Positions 18,429 to 26,685 of a stretch of DNA of 64,000 nt are shown here, piece after piece (position 1 is the stretch's first letter; every line of letters starts with the position of its first letter). The translations under genes and the position numbers were made by a program. The DNA comes from Natronincola ferrireducens. GTDB taxonomy: Bacteria > Bacillota > Clostridia > Peptostreptococcales > Natronincolaceae. The stretch covers positions 124,001 through 188,000 of the forward strand of contig NZ_FNFP01000001.1 of the NCBI RefSeq assembly GCF_900100845.1, read 5' to 3'. The notes under the pieces were generated by a model. It had not been told where the DNA came from, searched no databases, and saw only the letters and a program-made list of their open reading frames with translations.

Positions 18429-19682
18429 TTGATTCAAAAGATAAGTAAAGTATTAAGTAATGATTACATGTTTTCAATAGCCGCAAAAATATTCGTAATT
18501 CTTAGCGGAGTTATATATAGTTCTCTATTTTCTAGATATTTTGGCCCGACTTTAAGAGGTGAATCAGCTGTAATTATAAATTTTGTTAGTTTAGCTAGTG
18601 TATTTCTAGGATTTGGGATGTATCAAACATATCCAATTTTTCGCAAAGAGAAAAAGGAGTTTCCGATTTATTTTACTAGCAATATGATTACAGTATTTAT
18701 TGCATATTTAGCAGTAAGTATTTTCATAATTGTTAATTTTGATATTTCAACTAACATTAAGATTGCGGCTTTAATAACCCCGTTAACCATATTAATAAAA
18801 CAAATTAACTATGTGGTTTTGATAGAAAGACCCAAAAAGAGAAATATCAATAGTATATTAATTGGTTTAACAGATATCATAATTGTAATATTTTTCATTG
18901 TGCTTTTTAAATCGAATTATTTCTTTATGATATCCTTTTTAATAGTAAAAGAAATTTTGCATCTAATAATTTCTCTTGTTAATTTAGAAATCTCTATCTT
19001 TAAACTTAAACCTCAATTCAAAGGGATTCCACGCTTTTTCAAATTTGGAATAATACCAATGATAACAGTGTCCCTTATGACTATAAATTACCGAGTGGAT
19101 ATTTTAATGTTAAATGGGGTAGTATTATCCTCTAGTATAGGGATTTATGCTATAGGGGTTAATTTAGCTGAACTTATTTGGTTGGTTCCAAACGCATTAA
19201 AGGATATTTTGCTTTCAAAATTAACTAAAGGAAGTAAAGACAGTGAAGTAGCTTATGTTATTAGACATAGTTTATTCTTTGCAATAATTTCACTTGTCGG
19301 AATATCAGCTTTTGGAAAATATATCATTTTGATATTATATGGCACGGAGTTTTTGGAATCATACAATATCACAATAATTATGCAAATTGGTATTATAGGA
19401 ATGATATTCTACAAAATGATATATGCTTATAATATTGCAAATGGTTACAGAGTCAATAGTCTAATAATGCTAAGTTTTGCAGCAACATCAAATATTATAT
19501 TGAATTACGTCATGATTCCTATATATGGTATTTATGGTGCCGCTATATCTTCGGTAGTGTCATATAACATGTGTGGTATAGCATTTTTAATCTATTTTCA
19601 CTATAAGAGCAATATTGCCTATAAGGAGATTTTGTTCATAACGAAAAAGGATTTGAAAATACTATTTGATAAAATAAGGTAA
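18429..19682 (+). CDS. wzx: Lipid-linked oligosaccharide flippase (Wzx-like)
   Basis: 417 residues with about 12 membrane helices and the MATE/MVF-like organisation of Wzx: SRYFGPTLRGESAVIINFVSL near residue 35 and the paired C-terminal IYGIYGAAISSVVSYN near 370. It moves the completed undecaprenyl-linked repeat unit across the membrane. It starts at a TTG with GAGGATG 9-15 bases upstream (18413-18419). A 119-base gap before it carries no clear promoter or terminator. Confidence 0.85.
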   Translation: MIQKISKVLSNDYMFSIAAKIFVILSGVIYSSLFSRYFGPTLRGESAVIINFVSLASVFLGFGMYQTYPIFRKEKKEFPIYFTSNMITVFIAYLAVSIFIIVNFDISTNIKIAALITPLTILIKQINYVVLIERPKKRNINSILIGLTDIIIVIFFIVLFKSNYFFMISFLIVKEILHLIISLVNLEISIFKLKPQFKGIPRFFKFGIIPMITVSLMTINYRVDILMLNGVVLSSSIGIYAIGVNLAELIWLVPNALKDILLSKLTKGSKDSEVAYVIRHSLFFAIISLVGISAFGKYIILILYGTEFLESYNITIIMQIGIIGMIFYKMIYAYNIANGYRVNSLIMLSFAATSNIILNYVMIPIYGIYGAAISSVVSYNMCGIAFLIYFHYKSNIAYKEILFITKKDLKILFDKIR

Positions 19683-19707
19683 TTGTATAATTTTAGGAGG
19701 CGAAAAT

Positions 19708-20364
19708 ATGCAATCAATCAAGTCTCATTTAAAGCTGCTAGTTGACGAAAAAATTCCTTTATTGGCGGTATTAAGAAGGAGAAAGTTAAAGAATACTAAT
19801 TTTACTGTAATATCAAATAATTGTTGGGCAGGCAATGTTTATAGATACTTTGGATTACCATATTTAACACCAACTGTGGGTATATATTTCTGGGCCCAAG
19901 ACTATCTAAGGTTTGTAAGCAACCTTAGATATTATTTGAGCCAAAATATAGAATTTATCGACTATACTGAATCAAAATATCGCAGAGAAATTATAGCAAA
20001 GAATCAATGTCATATACCAATTGGTAGGTTGGATGATATAGAAATTGTATTCTTGCATTATAAGGATGAAGAAGAAGCTAGAAACAAGTGGACTAAGCGT
20101 GCTAAAAGAGTTAATTTTGATAATATTTTGATTAAATTTAGTGAAATGAATAATTGTGCTCACAGTGATTTAGCCAGCTTTGATAACTTAAAATTTGAAA
20201 ATAAGTTTATGTTTGTAAAAAATAAGGATCATTCGTTTAAAAGTGGAATTTATTTACCGAATTATGATAATTGGAATAATATATCCAATGACACCAATAA
20301 ATGGAATGAACACGTCGATATATTTGATTTGTTAAACAATAGAGCGGGAAAATATAAACTGTAG
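19708..20364 (+). CDS. DUF1919 family protein (exopolysaccharide biosynthesis)
   Basis: 218 residues. The segment FTVISNNCWAGNVYRYFG, followed by TPTVGIYFWAQDYLRF, is the signature of DUF1919, a family found in capsule and exopolysaccharide loci and thought, without firm proof, to transfer acyl or other small groups. Conserved His/Arg/Cys residues and the IPIGRLDDIEIVFLHY strand are present. TAGGAGGCG precedes the ATG. It closes the AT-rich cassette: the next gene has more even base use. Confidence 0.75.
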   Translation: MQSIKSHLKLLVDEKIPLLAVLRRRKLKNTNFTVISNNCWAGNVYRYFGLPYLTPTVGIYFWAQDYLRFVSNLRYYLSQNIEFIDYTESKYRREIIAKNQCHIPIGRLDDIEIVFLHYKDEEEARNKWTKRAKRVNFDNILIKFSEMNNCAHSDLASFDNLKFENKFMFVKNKDHSFKSGIYLPNYDNWNNISNDTNKWNEHVDIFDLLNNRAGKYKL

Positions 20365-20397
20365 GTATTAATAGGAAAAATGAGAGGTGATTAATAA

Positions 20398-21411
20398 ATG
20401 AAAATACTAATAACAGGTGCAGCCGGATTTATTGGTTTTCACCTTTCAAAGAAATTACTTGATGATTCCTATCAAATAATAGGAATTGACAACTTGAATG
20501 ACTATTATGATCCAAACCTAAAACAATCCAGGCTTGAAATCTTAGGCAAATACAATAACTTTATTTTTCATAAAGTAGATCTAAAAGACAAGGCTGAAGT
20601 AGATAATATCTTCGAAACCTATCAGCCTACTCATGTCATAAACTTAGCTGCTCAAGCAGGAGTGCGGTACTCTATTGAGAATCCCTATGCTTATGTGGAT
20701 TCCAACTTAACTGGATTTATGAATATCTTAGAGGCTTGCAGGAACTATCCAGTAGAGCATTTGCTCTACGCATCGTCTAGTTCTGTCTATGGTGGCAATA
20801 AGGTAGCGCCATTCTCTACAAATCACAATGTAGACCATCCAGTGTCACTTTATGCTGCAACGAAAAAGTCAAATGAACTCATGGCTCATACCTATAGTCA
20901 TCTCTATGGCATCCCTACTACAGGTCTTAGATTCTTTACGGTTTATGGACCATATGGGAGACCGGATATGGCTTACTTCTCATTCACAAAGGATATCTTA
21001 GCAGGAAAGCCTATCAAGGTATTTAATCATGGAAAGATGGAAAGAGACTTTACTTATATTGATGACATTGTTGAAGGTATCGTGAAGTTAATTGATAAAG
21101 CTCCTAATGCCAACAAAGACTGGGATGAAAGCAAGGACGATTTAAGTACAAGCTTTGCGCCTTACAAGATTTACAACATTGGCAACAACAATCCTGTGCA
21201 GCTAATGAGATTTATTAATGCTTTAGAATCTGCACTTGGAAAAGAAGCCGAGAAAGTATATATGGATATGCAGCCAGGAGATGTTCATAGAACTTACGCT
21301 GACGTGAGTGATTTAGAAAGAGATATTAACTTTAAGCCATCGACGAGTATAGAGGATGGTCTTGCTAAGTTTGTGGATTGGTATAAGGAGTATTATAAAG
21401 TAGAGAAGTAA
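20398..21411 (+). CDS. UDP-glucuronate 4-epimerase / NAD-dependent sugar epimerase
   Basis: 337 residues, an extended short-chain dehydrogenase. GAAGFIGFH (residues 7-15) binds NAD; the catalytic Y152 and K156 lie in [10 protein letters not shown], with SSSSVYGG near 126. The [15 protein letters not shown] stretch near 31-45 is typical of UDP-GlcA 4-epimerases (CapI/LpsL type). It would turn UDP-glucuronate made by the Ugd encoded next into UDP-galacturonate. GAGAGGTG lies before the ATG. A UDP-GlcNAc/GalNAc epimerase is less likely. Confidence 0.85.
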   Translation: MKILITGAAGFIGFHLSKKLLDDSYQIIGIDNLNDYYDPNLKQSRLEILGKYNNFIFHKVDLKDKAEVDNIFETYQPTHVINLAAQAGVRYSIENPYAYVDSNLTGFMNILEACRNYPVEHLLYASSSSVYGGNKVAPFSTNHNVDHPVSLYAATKKSNELMAHTYSHLYGIPTTGLRFFTVYGPYGRPDMAYFSFTKDILAGKPIKVFNHGKMERDFTYIDDIVEGIVKLIDKAPNANKDWDESKDDLSTSFAPYKIYNIGNNNPVQLMRFINALESALGKEAEKVYMDMQPGDVHRTYADVSDLERDINFKPSTSIEDGLAKFVDWYKEYYKVEK

Positions 21412-21518
21412 ACTTATTCACGAGTAACGAGTTAAATGATAATGAAAGCCACAATCAAGTAAAGCAAATAGGTCTTATAACTATAAGATCTTACATAAAT
21501 CAAGGGGGTAATCGAATA

Positions 21519-22685
21519 ATGAAAATTACTATCGCCGGAACGGGTTATGTTGGATTGTCTAATGCCATACTTTTAGCGCAGCACAATGAGGTCATTGCAC
21601 TAGACATCATCAAAGAGAAAGTTGACATGATTAACAATAAAAAATCTCCAATTGTTGATCCAGAGATTGAAGAGTACCTTTCGACAAAGGAGCTTAACTT
21701 AACTGCAACTACAGATAACTTTGAAGCGTATAAAGATGCTGATTATGTTATTATTTCAACACCAACAAACTATGATCCAGAGAAGAACTACTTTAATACC
21801 AGAACTGTTGAAGCTGTAATTGCAAATGTTCTTTCGATAAATCCAGATGCTGTAATGATTATTAAATCAACAGTACCTGTTGGATATACAGAGTCAATTA
21901 AAGAAAAATTTGATACTGAGAATGTTATTTTCTCACCTGAATTCTTAAGAGAAGGAAAAGCTCTATATGACAATCTATATCCTTCAAGGATTGTTGTTGG
22001 TGAGCAGTCAGAAAGAGCTAAAGCATTCGCTGAACTGCTAGCACAAGGCGCTATTAAAAAAGACGTTCCAATTCTTTATACAGATGCAACTGAGGCAGAA
22101 GCGATTAAATTATTTGCCAATACTTATCTTGCACTGCGTGTAGCGTACTTTAATGAGCTTGACTCATATGCAGAAGTGAGAGGTCTGAATACACAGCAAA
22201 TCATTGAGGGTGTTGGACTAGATCCACGTATTGGAGACCATTACAATAACCCTTCATTTGGTTACGGTGGATACTGCCTACCTAAAGATACAAAACAATT
22301 ATTAGCTAACTACGCAGACGTACCTCAAAATATTATGTCTGCAATCGTAGATGCTAATAGAACCAGAAAAGACCATATCGCTGATATGATTATCAAGAAA
22401 AACCCTAAGATTGTAGGTATCTACAGGCTGACCATGAAGATGGACTCTGATAACTTTAGACAATCTGCGATTCAAGGTGTCATGAAGCGTATCAAGGCTA
22501 AAGGGATTGAAGTAGTAGTATTTGAGCCTGCCCTTCAAGAAGATGAGTTCTACCACTCAAGAGTAATTAAGGACTTTGATGAGTTCAAGAAAATCTCTGA
22601 TGTTATCGTTGCTAATAGATTATCTGATGAAATAAAAGATGTGGTAGACAAAGTTTACACAAGAGATTTGTTTAGTAGAGATTAA
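21519..22685 (+). CDS. ugd: UDP-glucose 6-dehydrogenase
   Basis: 388 residues, the short Ugd form. [13 protein letters not shown] (residues 5-17) is the NAD loop, STVPVGYT near 117 is conserved, and C253 in [12 protein letters not shown] is the catalytic nucleophile. It oxidises UDP-glucose to UDP-glucuronate with two NAD. It sits between the epimerase and galU genes, which would give a full route glucose-1-phosphate to UDP-galacturonate. CAAGGGGG precedes the ATG. Confidence 0.93.
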   Translation: MKITIAGTGYVGLSNAILLAQHNEVIALDIIKEKVDMINNKKSPIVDPEIEEYLSTKELNLTATTDNFEAYKDADYVIISTPTNYDPEKNYFNTRTVEAVIANVLSINPDAVMIIKSTVPVGYTESIKEKFDTENVIFSPEFLREGKALYDNLYPSRIVVGEQSERAKAFAELLAQGAIKKDVPILYTDATEAEAIKLFANTYLALRVAYFNELDSYAEVRGLNTQQIIEGVGLDPRIGDHYNNPSFGYGGYCLPKDTKQLLANYADVPQNIMSAIVDANRTRKDHIADMIIKKNPKIVGIYRLTMKMDSDNFRQSAIQGVMKRIKAKGIEVVVFEPALQEDEFYHSRVIKDFDEFKKISDVIVANRLSDEIKDVVDKVYTRDLFSRD

Positions 22686-22691
22686 TGGACA

Positions 22692-22716
22692 AGCCCTAAC
22701 ACTGTTTAGGGCTATT
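22692..22716 (+). terminator. Weak terminator-like hairpin after ugd
   Basis: AGCCCTAA and TTAGGGCT form an 8-base stem with a 6-base loop followed only by ATTTC. A second GGGCT/AGCCC pair lies at 22729-22747. This may partly separate ugd from galU. Confidence 0.45.
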
Positions 22717-22777
22717 TCAACATAGAAGGGCTATTAATTACAGCCCAAATTTTATCAAAAGGGGAGGAACAGTAAAA

Positions 22778-23686
22778 ATGAAAGTAAGAAAAGCAGTCAT
22801 ACCGGCAGCTGGACTAGGGACAAGGTTTTTACCGGCAACAAAGGCTACCCCGAAAGAAATGTTGCCAATCGTAGATAAGCCAACCCTTCAATATATAGTA
22901 GAAGAAGCGGTAGAATCAGGTATTGAAGAGATTTTAATTATTACCGGAAGGAACAAAACCAGCATCGAGGACCATTTCGATAAGTCTGTTGAATTAGAAA
23001 TGGAATTAGAAAGAAAAGGTAAAGAGGATCTTTTAAAGATCGTCCGCGACGTATCGGACTTGGTCACAATCCATTACATCCGTCAAAAGGAACCTAAGGG
23101 CCTAGGGCATGCGATCCACTGTGCAAAAAGCTTTGTAGGCAATGAACCATTTGCTGTGATGTTAGGAGACGATATCGTAGAGAATGGCAATGGAAAGCCT
23201 TGTCTAAAGCAGATGATGGAAATGTACGATCAATTCAAAACTTCGATTTTGGGTGTGCAGGAAATCCCAAAAGAGAATACAGACAAGTATGGAATCGTGG
23301 ATGGTAGTAAAATTGAAGATCGAGTGTACAGAGTAAAAGACCTGGTAGAAAAACCATCTGTAGATGAAGCACCATCAAATATAGCAATTCTAGGTCGTTA
23401 TATTATTAATCCAGAAATTTTTGAAATTCTAGAAAAAACCAAGCCGGGTAAAGGTGGAGAAATTCAGCTTACTGATGCACTAAAAGAGCTTGCTACAAGA
23501 GAAGCTATGTATGCTTATATTTTCGAGGGAAGACGTCATGACGTAGGTGACAAACTGGGATTTTTACAAGCCACTGTGGAATTTGCCCTTAAGAGGGATG
23601 ATTTAAGAGATGATTTTTTAGAGTATTTAGAAGGAATTCTGGGGAAGGAAAAAGGAGCTTTAAGTGAGGTTGCAGCAACCAAGTAA
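22778..23686 (+). CDS. galU: UTP--glucose-1-phosphate uridylyltransferase
   Basis: 302 residues, standard length. The N-terminal nucleotidyltransferase loop AAGLGTRFLPATKATPKEM (residues 10-28) includes the GXGTR and K residues that bind UTP. Next are GLGHAIHCAK near 108 and MLGDDIV near 129 with the metal-binding aspartates. It makes UDP-glucose from UTP and glucose-1-phosphate, feeding Ugd. AGGGGAGGAAC precedes the ATG. It ends the recognisable nucleotide-sugar genes; the DNA after it is decayed. Confidence 0.95.
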   Translation: MKVRKAVIPAAGLGTRFLPATKATPKEMLPIVDKPTLQYIVEEAVESGIEEILIITGRNKTSIEDHFDKSVELEMELERKGKEDLLKIVRDVSDLVTIHYIRQKEPKGLGHAIHCAKSFVGNEPFAVMLGDDIVENGNGKPCLKQMMEMYDQFKTSILGVQEIPKENTDKYGIVDGSKIEDRVYRVKDLVEKPSVDEAPSNIAILGRYIINPEIFEILEKTKPGKGGEIQLTDALKELATREAMYAYIFEGRRHDVGDKLGFLQATVEFALKRDDLRDDFLEYLEGILGKEKGALSEVAATK

Positions 23687-23705
23687 TAAAATTTTAACAT
23701 ATAAA

Positions 23706-23735
23706 AACTACGGTGCCAGGCACTTAACTTATTAA
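23706..23735. repeat. Copy 1 of the 'GCCAGGCACTTAACTTATT' repeat
   Basis: AACTACGGTGCCAGGCACTT is followed by AACTTATT, just after galU. Two further copies in the same orientation are at 23828-23858 and 24354-24381, and a decayed one at 47731-47750. The core contains the palindrome GTGCCAGGCAC (one central mismatch). Confidence 0.75.
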
Positions 23736-23827
23736 AGGGAATAGACCAATTTCTCTTAAAATCTATATTTAAGGAATATTTAAAAGTTACAGAGAAACTA
23801 TAGGAAATCCTTTGATAGTTTGATAAT

Positions 23828-23858
23828 GAACTCCGATGCCAGGCACTTAACTTATTTA
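23828..23858. repeat. Copy 2 of the 'GCCAGGCACTTAACTTATT' repeat
   Basis: GAACTCCGATGCCAGGCACT then TAACTTATTT. Its right end coincides with the point where similarity to the Rpn/YhgA-type protein begins, so it marks the break that removed that gene's 5' part. Confidence 0.75.
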
Positions 23859-24325
23859 TTTTATTTGATTTGTCAGGTTATACCGATGAAGAAATAAAAG
23901 GAAATGCTAGGCTTAGAATCTTCTTAAAAATATTAAGGGACATATTTGAAAAGGACTATGAAGAATTTCTTGTAGTTTTGAGAGAAGCGATTATAGCCTT
24001 GGATAAAATAGATAAGCAAGAAAAAGGCACAGAATACTTCGAAACATTCATTAGATATATTATGAACGCTAGAAATGATTTAGAGCTTAGGGCTGTATAT
24101 GATATCGCAAAAGGTATTTCTGTGGAGAGGAGAGATGTGATCATGACAATAGCTGAAAAACTGATAAAAGAGGGTATGGAAAAAGGCATAGAAAAGGGCA
24201 TAGAAAAAACAGCAGAAGCTGCTTTTAGAAAGGGAGCGGATATAGATTTTGTGGTGGATATCACAGGATTATCAATGGATAAGCTAAGAGAGATAAAGAG
24301 AAGGGTGAAAGAGGAGCAGAATTAA
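23852..24325 (+). pseudogene. Rpn/YhgA-type PD-(D/E)XK nuclease family protein, 5'-truncated
   Basis: The frame reads LFILFDLSGYTDEEIKGN from about 23852 and continues to the stop at 24325. The DLSxYxDEEIKG block and the C-terminal EGMEKGIEKGIEKTAEAA repeats are typical of the C-terminal half of the Rpn family (recombination-promoting nuclease/putative transposase, TIGR01784-like). The N-terminal nuclease core is absent. Upstream sequence is a repeat copy instead, so this is a remnant. A TTG at 23870 could start a 151-residue product, but no ribosome site precedes it. Intact members of this family are DNA endonucleases that promote recombination. Confidence 0.72.
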
Positions 24326-24353
24326 AGAATGGTCTTAGTATGCAAAGCTTAAA

Positions 24354-24381
24354 CTGAACTGTGTCAGGCACTTAACTTTTT
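24354..24381. repeat. Copy 3 of the 'GCCAGGCACTTAACTTATT' repeat (diverged)
   Basis: CTGAACTGTGTCAGGCACTT then AACTTTTT, 28 bases after the stop of the truncated Rpn-type gene. With copy 2 it brackets that remnant as direct repeats. Confidence 0.65.
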
Positions 24382-24496
24382 TAACTTTTAATTTATTGCG
24401 ATAATTGTTATCAGTTGGTTTTGAAGTTTAAAGTTGAAAGCTTTTAAAAAGCAGGGTGTGGTTGCCACTTCACTTCAGATGAAGGGAGGTGGTGCG

Positions 24497-24646
24497 ATGA
24501 GTACATATGAGGCAATATCACTAATGATACTGTTTTCTATGTTTATTTTATCGCTTATCTCCTATATAGATAGGAATAAGAACCAAAAGCAGATTGCCAA
24601 AATCTACGATTTTGTGCAAGTCGCTTTCACAGAGTGCAAGAAATAA
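24497..24646 (+). CDS. TxpA/BsrG-like type I toxin (holin-like small membrane peptide)
   Basis: A 49-residue peptide starting MSTYEAISLMILFSMFILSL, with one membrane helix (about residues 5-24) and a polar, basic tail ending FVQVAFTECKK. The MSTYE start plus a single helix is the pattern of TxpA/BsrG-type toxins of Firmicutes and of the 'putative holin-like toxin' family. GAAGGGAGGTGG ends 4 bases before the ATG at 24497; a longer in-frame start upstream at 24434 lacks such a site. A bidirectional hairpin and a candidate antisense RNA cover its 3' side. Such peptides damage the membrane when the antisense RNA is absent. Confidence 0.7.
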   Translation: MSTYEAISLMILFSMFILSLISYIDRNKNQKQIAKIYDFVQVAFTECKK

Positions 24647-24674
24647 TCACCCTGCACTGCCATGCTGGGTGATT
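24645..24674. terminator. Bidirectional hairpin at the end of the toxin gene
   Basis: AATCACCC (24645-24652) pairs with GGGTGATT (24667-24674), and GCA with TGC inside the loop. The stem overlaps the toxin stop codon. It is flanked by A/T-rich bases on both sides and could end both the toxin mRNA and a convergent antisense RNA. Confidence 0.55.
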
Positions 24675-24727
24675 AAAATGATTTAGTCGCTAATTGGCAA
24701 TCGCATTTTGCGAATCCGATCACCTTT
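24645..24727 (-). ncRNA. Candidate antisense RNA (RatA-like antitoxin)
   Basis: On the minus strand a TATAAT box occupies 24734-24739, with only a weak -35 about 17-18 bases further up. A transcript starting near 24727 would run into the hairpin at 24645-24674 and overlap the 3' end of the toxin mRNA. This is the layout of txpA/RatA and bsrG/SR4. Inference from position and promoter only. Confidence 0.3.
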
Positions 24728-24830
24728 TTTATTATTATATCATAATTGGGGAAAGAATAAACAGGATCATAGAAGAAACTAAAAAAACCTTAGTGTCTAG
24801 GGACAAAAGGTAAATAAGGGGTATGAAAAG

Positions 24831-24989
24831 ATGGCTTCTATTGTAAAGAGCCTTGCCATATCAGGAGCAGATGGATACCTTGCGGCAGTGGAAAGAAATA
24901 TAAGAAGAAGAATTTAGGCAAAGGATTGAGGAAGAGTACCAGTATGTTAAAAGTGTCTATAGGGGAGATGTTGATATCCTATGACCATC
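24831..24989 (+). pseudogene. Short coding remnants of unknown origin
   Basis: From 24831 a 28-residue frame (MASIVKSLAISGADGYLAAV...) ends at 24917, and a shifted frame continues with RIEEEYQYVKSVYRGDVDIL to about 24982. The first part weakly recalls the N-terminus of YifB/ComM-type proteins. The pattern of broken frames suggests a dead gene, but the identity is not established. The rest of the 24675-25036 gap shows no gene. Confidence 0.2.
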
Positions 24990-25036
24990 ATACTCAAAGT
25001 AAGGGATATAAAAAGAAACTCAGGTGACATAAGGAC

Positions 25037-25097
25037 CCAAGGGGATGATTTTTGTGGTAACTCATAAAGAGAAAAGCCACAACAATCATCCCCTTGG
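25037..25097. terminator. Long inverted repeat downstream of the permease gene
   Basis: CCAAGGGGATGATTTTTGTGG (first 20 bases pair best) is repeated in inverted form as CCACAACAATCATCCCCTTGG, separated by about 19 bases. On the plus strand it is followed by TTTATTTAT, which fits a terminator for transcription from the left. For the minus-strand permease the far side is not T-rich, so it would act more as a stem protecting the 3' end. Confidence 0.6.
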
Positions 25098-25125
25098 TTT
25101 ATTTATGGGTTTTTAGAAAAGCTTC

Positions 25126-26499
25126 CTATGTTAAACTAGAAGGCTCTTTGGTGCTTACGATATCTTCAGGTCCTAGTATAATGGGTTTCCACTTATCTGG
25201 ATGAAGTTTTTGCATTCTTTTAGCGTATAGATGAAGTAACACTCCTATGAGGAAATATCCAGCCAATAGGTATAAAGAAGTAGTAGAGATTTCTGATAAG
25301 GAGGCATAGATAACCCATATAGTAAAGGAAAGGGCAGCCAATCCTACTAGAGGACCATATTTAACTTTAAAGGGTCTTTCCCAGTTAGGTTGTTTTTTTC
25401 TAAGAGCAAGGAAAGATAAAACAACTGCCGTATAAACAATTCCAGCTACAAATGAATAAATCGTATAAATATATTCTACCCATTGCTCTGGGGCAAAAAC
25501 TGTGAAGTAAATTGCAAGAATTCCAACCACGATGTTTCCTATATAGGGTTGACCATCTTTGTTTATCTTTGTAAATATGGGAGATAGTTGTCTTTGTTGA
25601 GCTGCACCATATAGACATCTAGAAGCACTTAGCCAGAATCCACTTAAAGTGGTGACTGTACCTAAAATTCCAACTACCACAACGATTACAGCAAGCCAGT
25701 GTTTTCCTACTAGGTCTGCAACTCTAGGGTCTACAATATCAATATTTGCTATCCATTCGGCAGACACTATTCCACCATTACTAAATATCGCAAGTCCATA
25801 GATTAAAAACGTAATTCCGATAGCCCCTAGATAGGCTTTCCATTGATCCTTTCTTGGAAAATTAGCTTCTTCTGCCAGCTGGGGCACAAGGTCAAATCCT
25901 ATATACTTAAAGATTAATATGCCAACAGCAGCACTATAGCCTGGGAATCCTTTAGGGAACCAAGGCTTTAAATTAGCCATGCTCCATTGGGCACTGGTGA
26001 TTAAGTTTATAGAAACAAATATTGAAGTAGCAATCATGATCCAGAATAAGATATTTTGAATTTTTCCTAACAACTTAATTTCTTTATTCGTCATAAAAAA
26101 CCATAATATGAGGACTGTTAATGCAATTATCTTTGTCTGGAAAAATGTCAAAGGATAAAAATAATTTGTCATTGTAACGATACCATAGGAAACCGTAGGC
26201 ATAGCAAGAACGTAAAGCAATAGCTGTGCCCAATCAAAATACCAACCTAGATTCCAACCAAATGCATTAGAAACCCAGATATTTGCTCCTCCTGCAAAGG
26301 GAAGCATAGAAGACATTTCCGAATAAACAAAAGCTAAAGGTAAAACCAAAATAGCTGTGGTAGCCAAAGCCCAAAAACTTCCAGTACCACTTAGTTCAAA
26401 CCAATACTTGATTTCAACCATCCAAGCTGCGATCATGCCACCAGCAGCCATGGCAATTACTTGAGAAAGCGATAATTCCTTTTTCAACTTATTACCCAA
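25126..26499 (-). CDS. APC-family amino acid permease
   Basis: 457 residues with about 12 membrane helices of the amino acid-polyamine-organocation type: LSQVIAMAAGGMIAAWMVEI near residue 10 (unwound first helix), FAGGANIWVSNAFGWNLGW near 69, and IFKYIGFDLVPQLAEEANFP near 196. It likely imports an amino acid by proton or sodium symport. The TTG at 26499 is chosen because AAAGGAGG (26508-26515, minus strand) lies 8 bases upstream, and because the GTG further up at 26532 would sit at the predicted transcription start. A sigma-54 promoter lies at 26544-26560. It is divergent from the kinase-activator pair that probably controls it. Confidence 0.87.
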   Translation of the reverse strand: MGNKLKKELSLSQVIAMAAGGMIAAWMVEIKYWFELSGTGSFWALATTAILVLPLAFVYSEMSSMLPFAGGANIWVSNAFGWNLGWYFDWAQLLLYVLAMPTVSYGIVTMTNYFYPLTFFQTKIIALTVLILWFFMTNKEIKLLGKIQNILFWIMIATSIFVSINLITSAQWSMANLKPWFPKGFPGYSAAVGILIFKYIGFDLVPQLAEEANFPRKDQWKAYLGAIGITFLIYGLAIFSNGGIVSAEWIANIDIVDPRVADLVGKHWLAVIVVVVGILGTVTTLSGFWLSASRCLYGAAQQRQLSPIFTKINKDGQPYIGNIVVGILAIYFTVFAPEQWVEYIYTIYSFVAGIVYTAVVLSFLALRKKQPNWERPFKVKYGPLVGLAALSFTIWVIYASLSEISTTSLYLLAGYFLIGVLLHLYAKRMQKLHPDKWKPIILGPEDIVSTKEPSSLT

Positions 26500-26543
26500 C
26501 GTATGAACCTCCTTTAAATTATAATTATTCACTATAGTTTAAT

Positions 26544-26560
26544 TGCAAGATGCATACCAA
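26544..26560 (-). promoter_or_regulatory. Sigma-54 promoter of the permease gene
   Basis: Read on the minus strand: TTGGTATGCATCTTGCA. The GG (-24) and GC (-12) elements are 12 bases apart, as in the TTGGCAC-N4-TTGCA consensus, with differences only in the CAC part. Transcription would begin near 26532, leaving a leader of about 17 bases before the ribosome site. A divergent gene for an NtrC-type activator supports it. Confidence 0.75.
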
Positions 26561-26605
26561 GAGATAAATGAGATGAATTCAAGATAATAAAACAAAAAAT
26601 AAAAA

Positions 26606-26631
26606 TTTGTGTTACAATTAAGTTACACAAA
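26606..26631. promoter_or_regulatory. Candidate enhancer site for the NtrC-type activator (copy 1)
   Basis: A dyad TTTGTGTTAC-AATTAA-GTTACACAAA with one off-symmetry base per arm, centred about 86 bases upstream of the predicted permease transcription start. Its core GTGTTACAANNAAGTTACA recurs at 30385-30404 before the peptidase gene. Confidence 0.65.
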
Positions 26632-26685
26632 TATATTTAAAAGTAACATGATCATTATAGGGAACACAAGCTGGAGGTAAAAACC

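Noticed and set aside
2726-22685. PglB-type oligosaccharyltransferase for the bacillosamine-linked glycan
   Set aside because: No STT3/PglB protein with a WWDYG-type motif was found. The only transfer candidate is the ligase-like protein at 4082.
23706-24381. CRISPR-like array made of the GCCAGGCAC repeats
   Set aside because: Only three copies, spaced 120 and 525 bases apart with a gene remnant between, so no regular repeat-spacer pattern.
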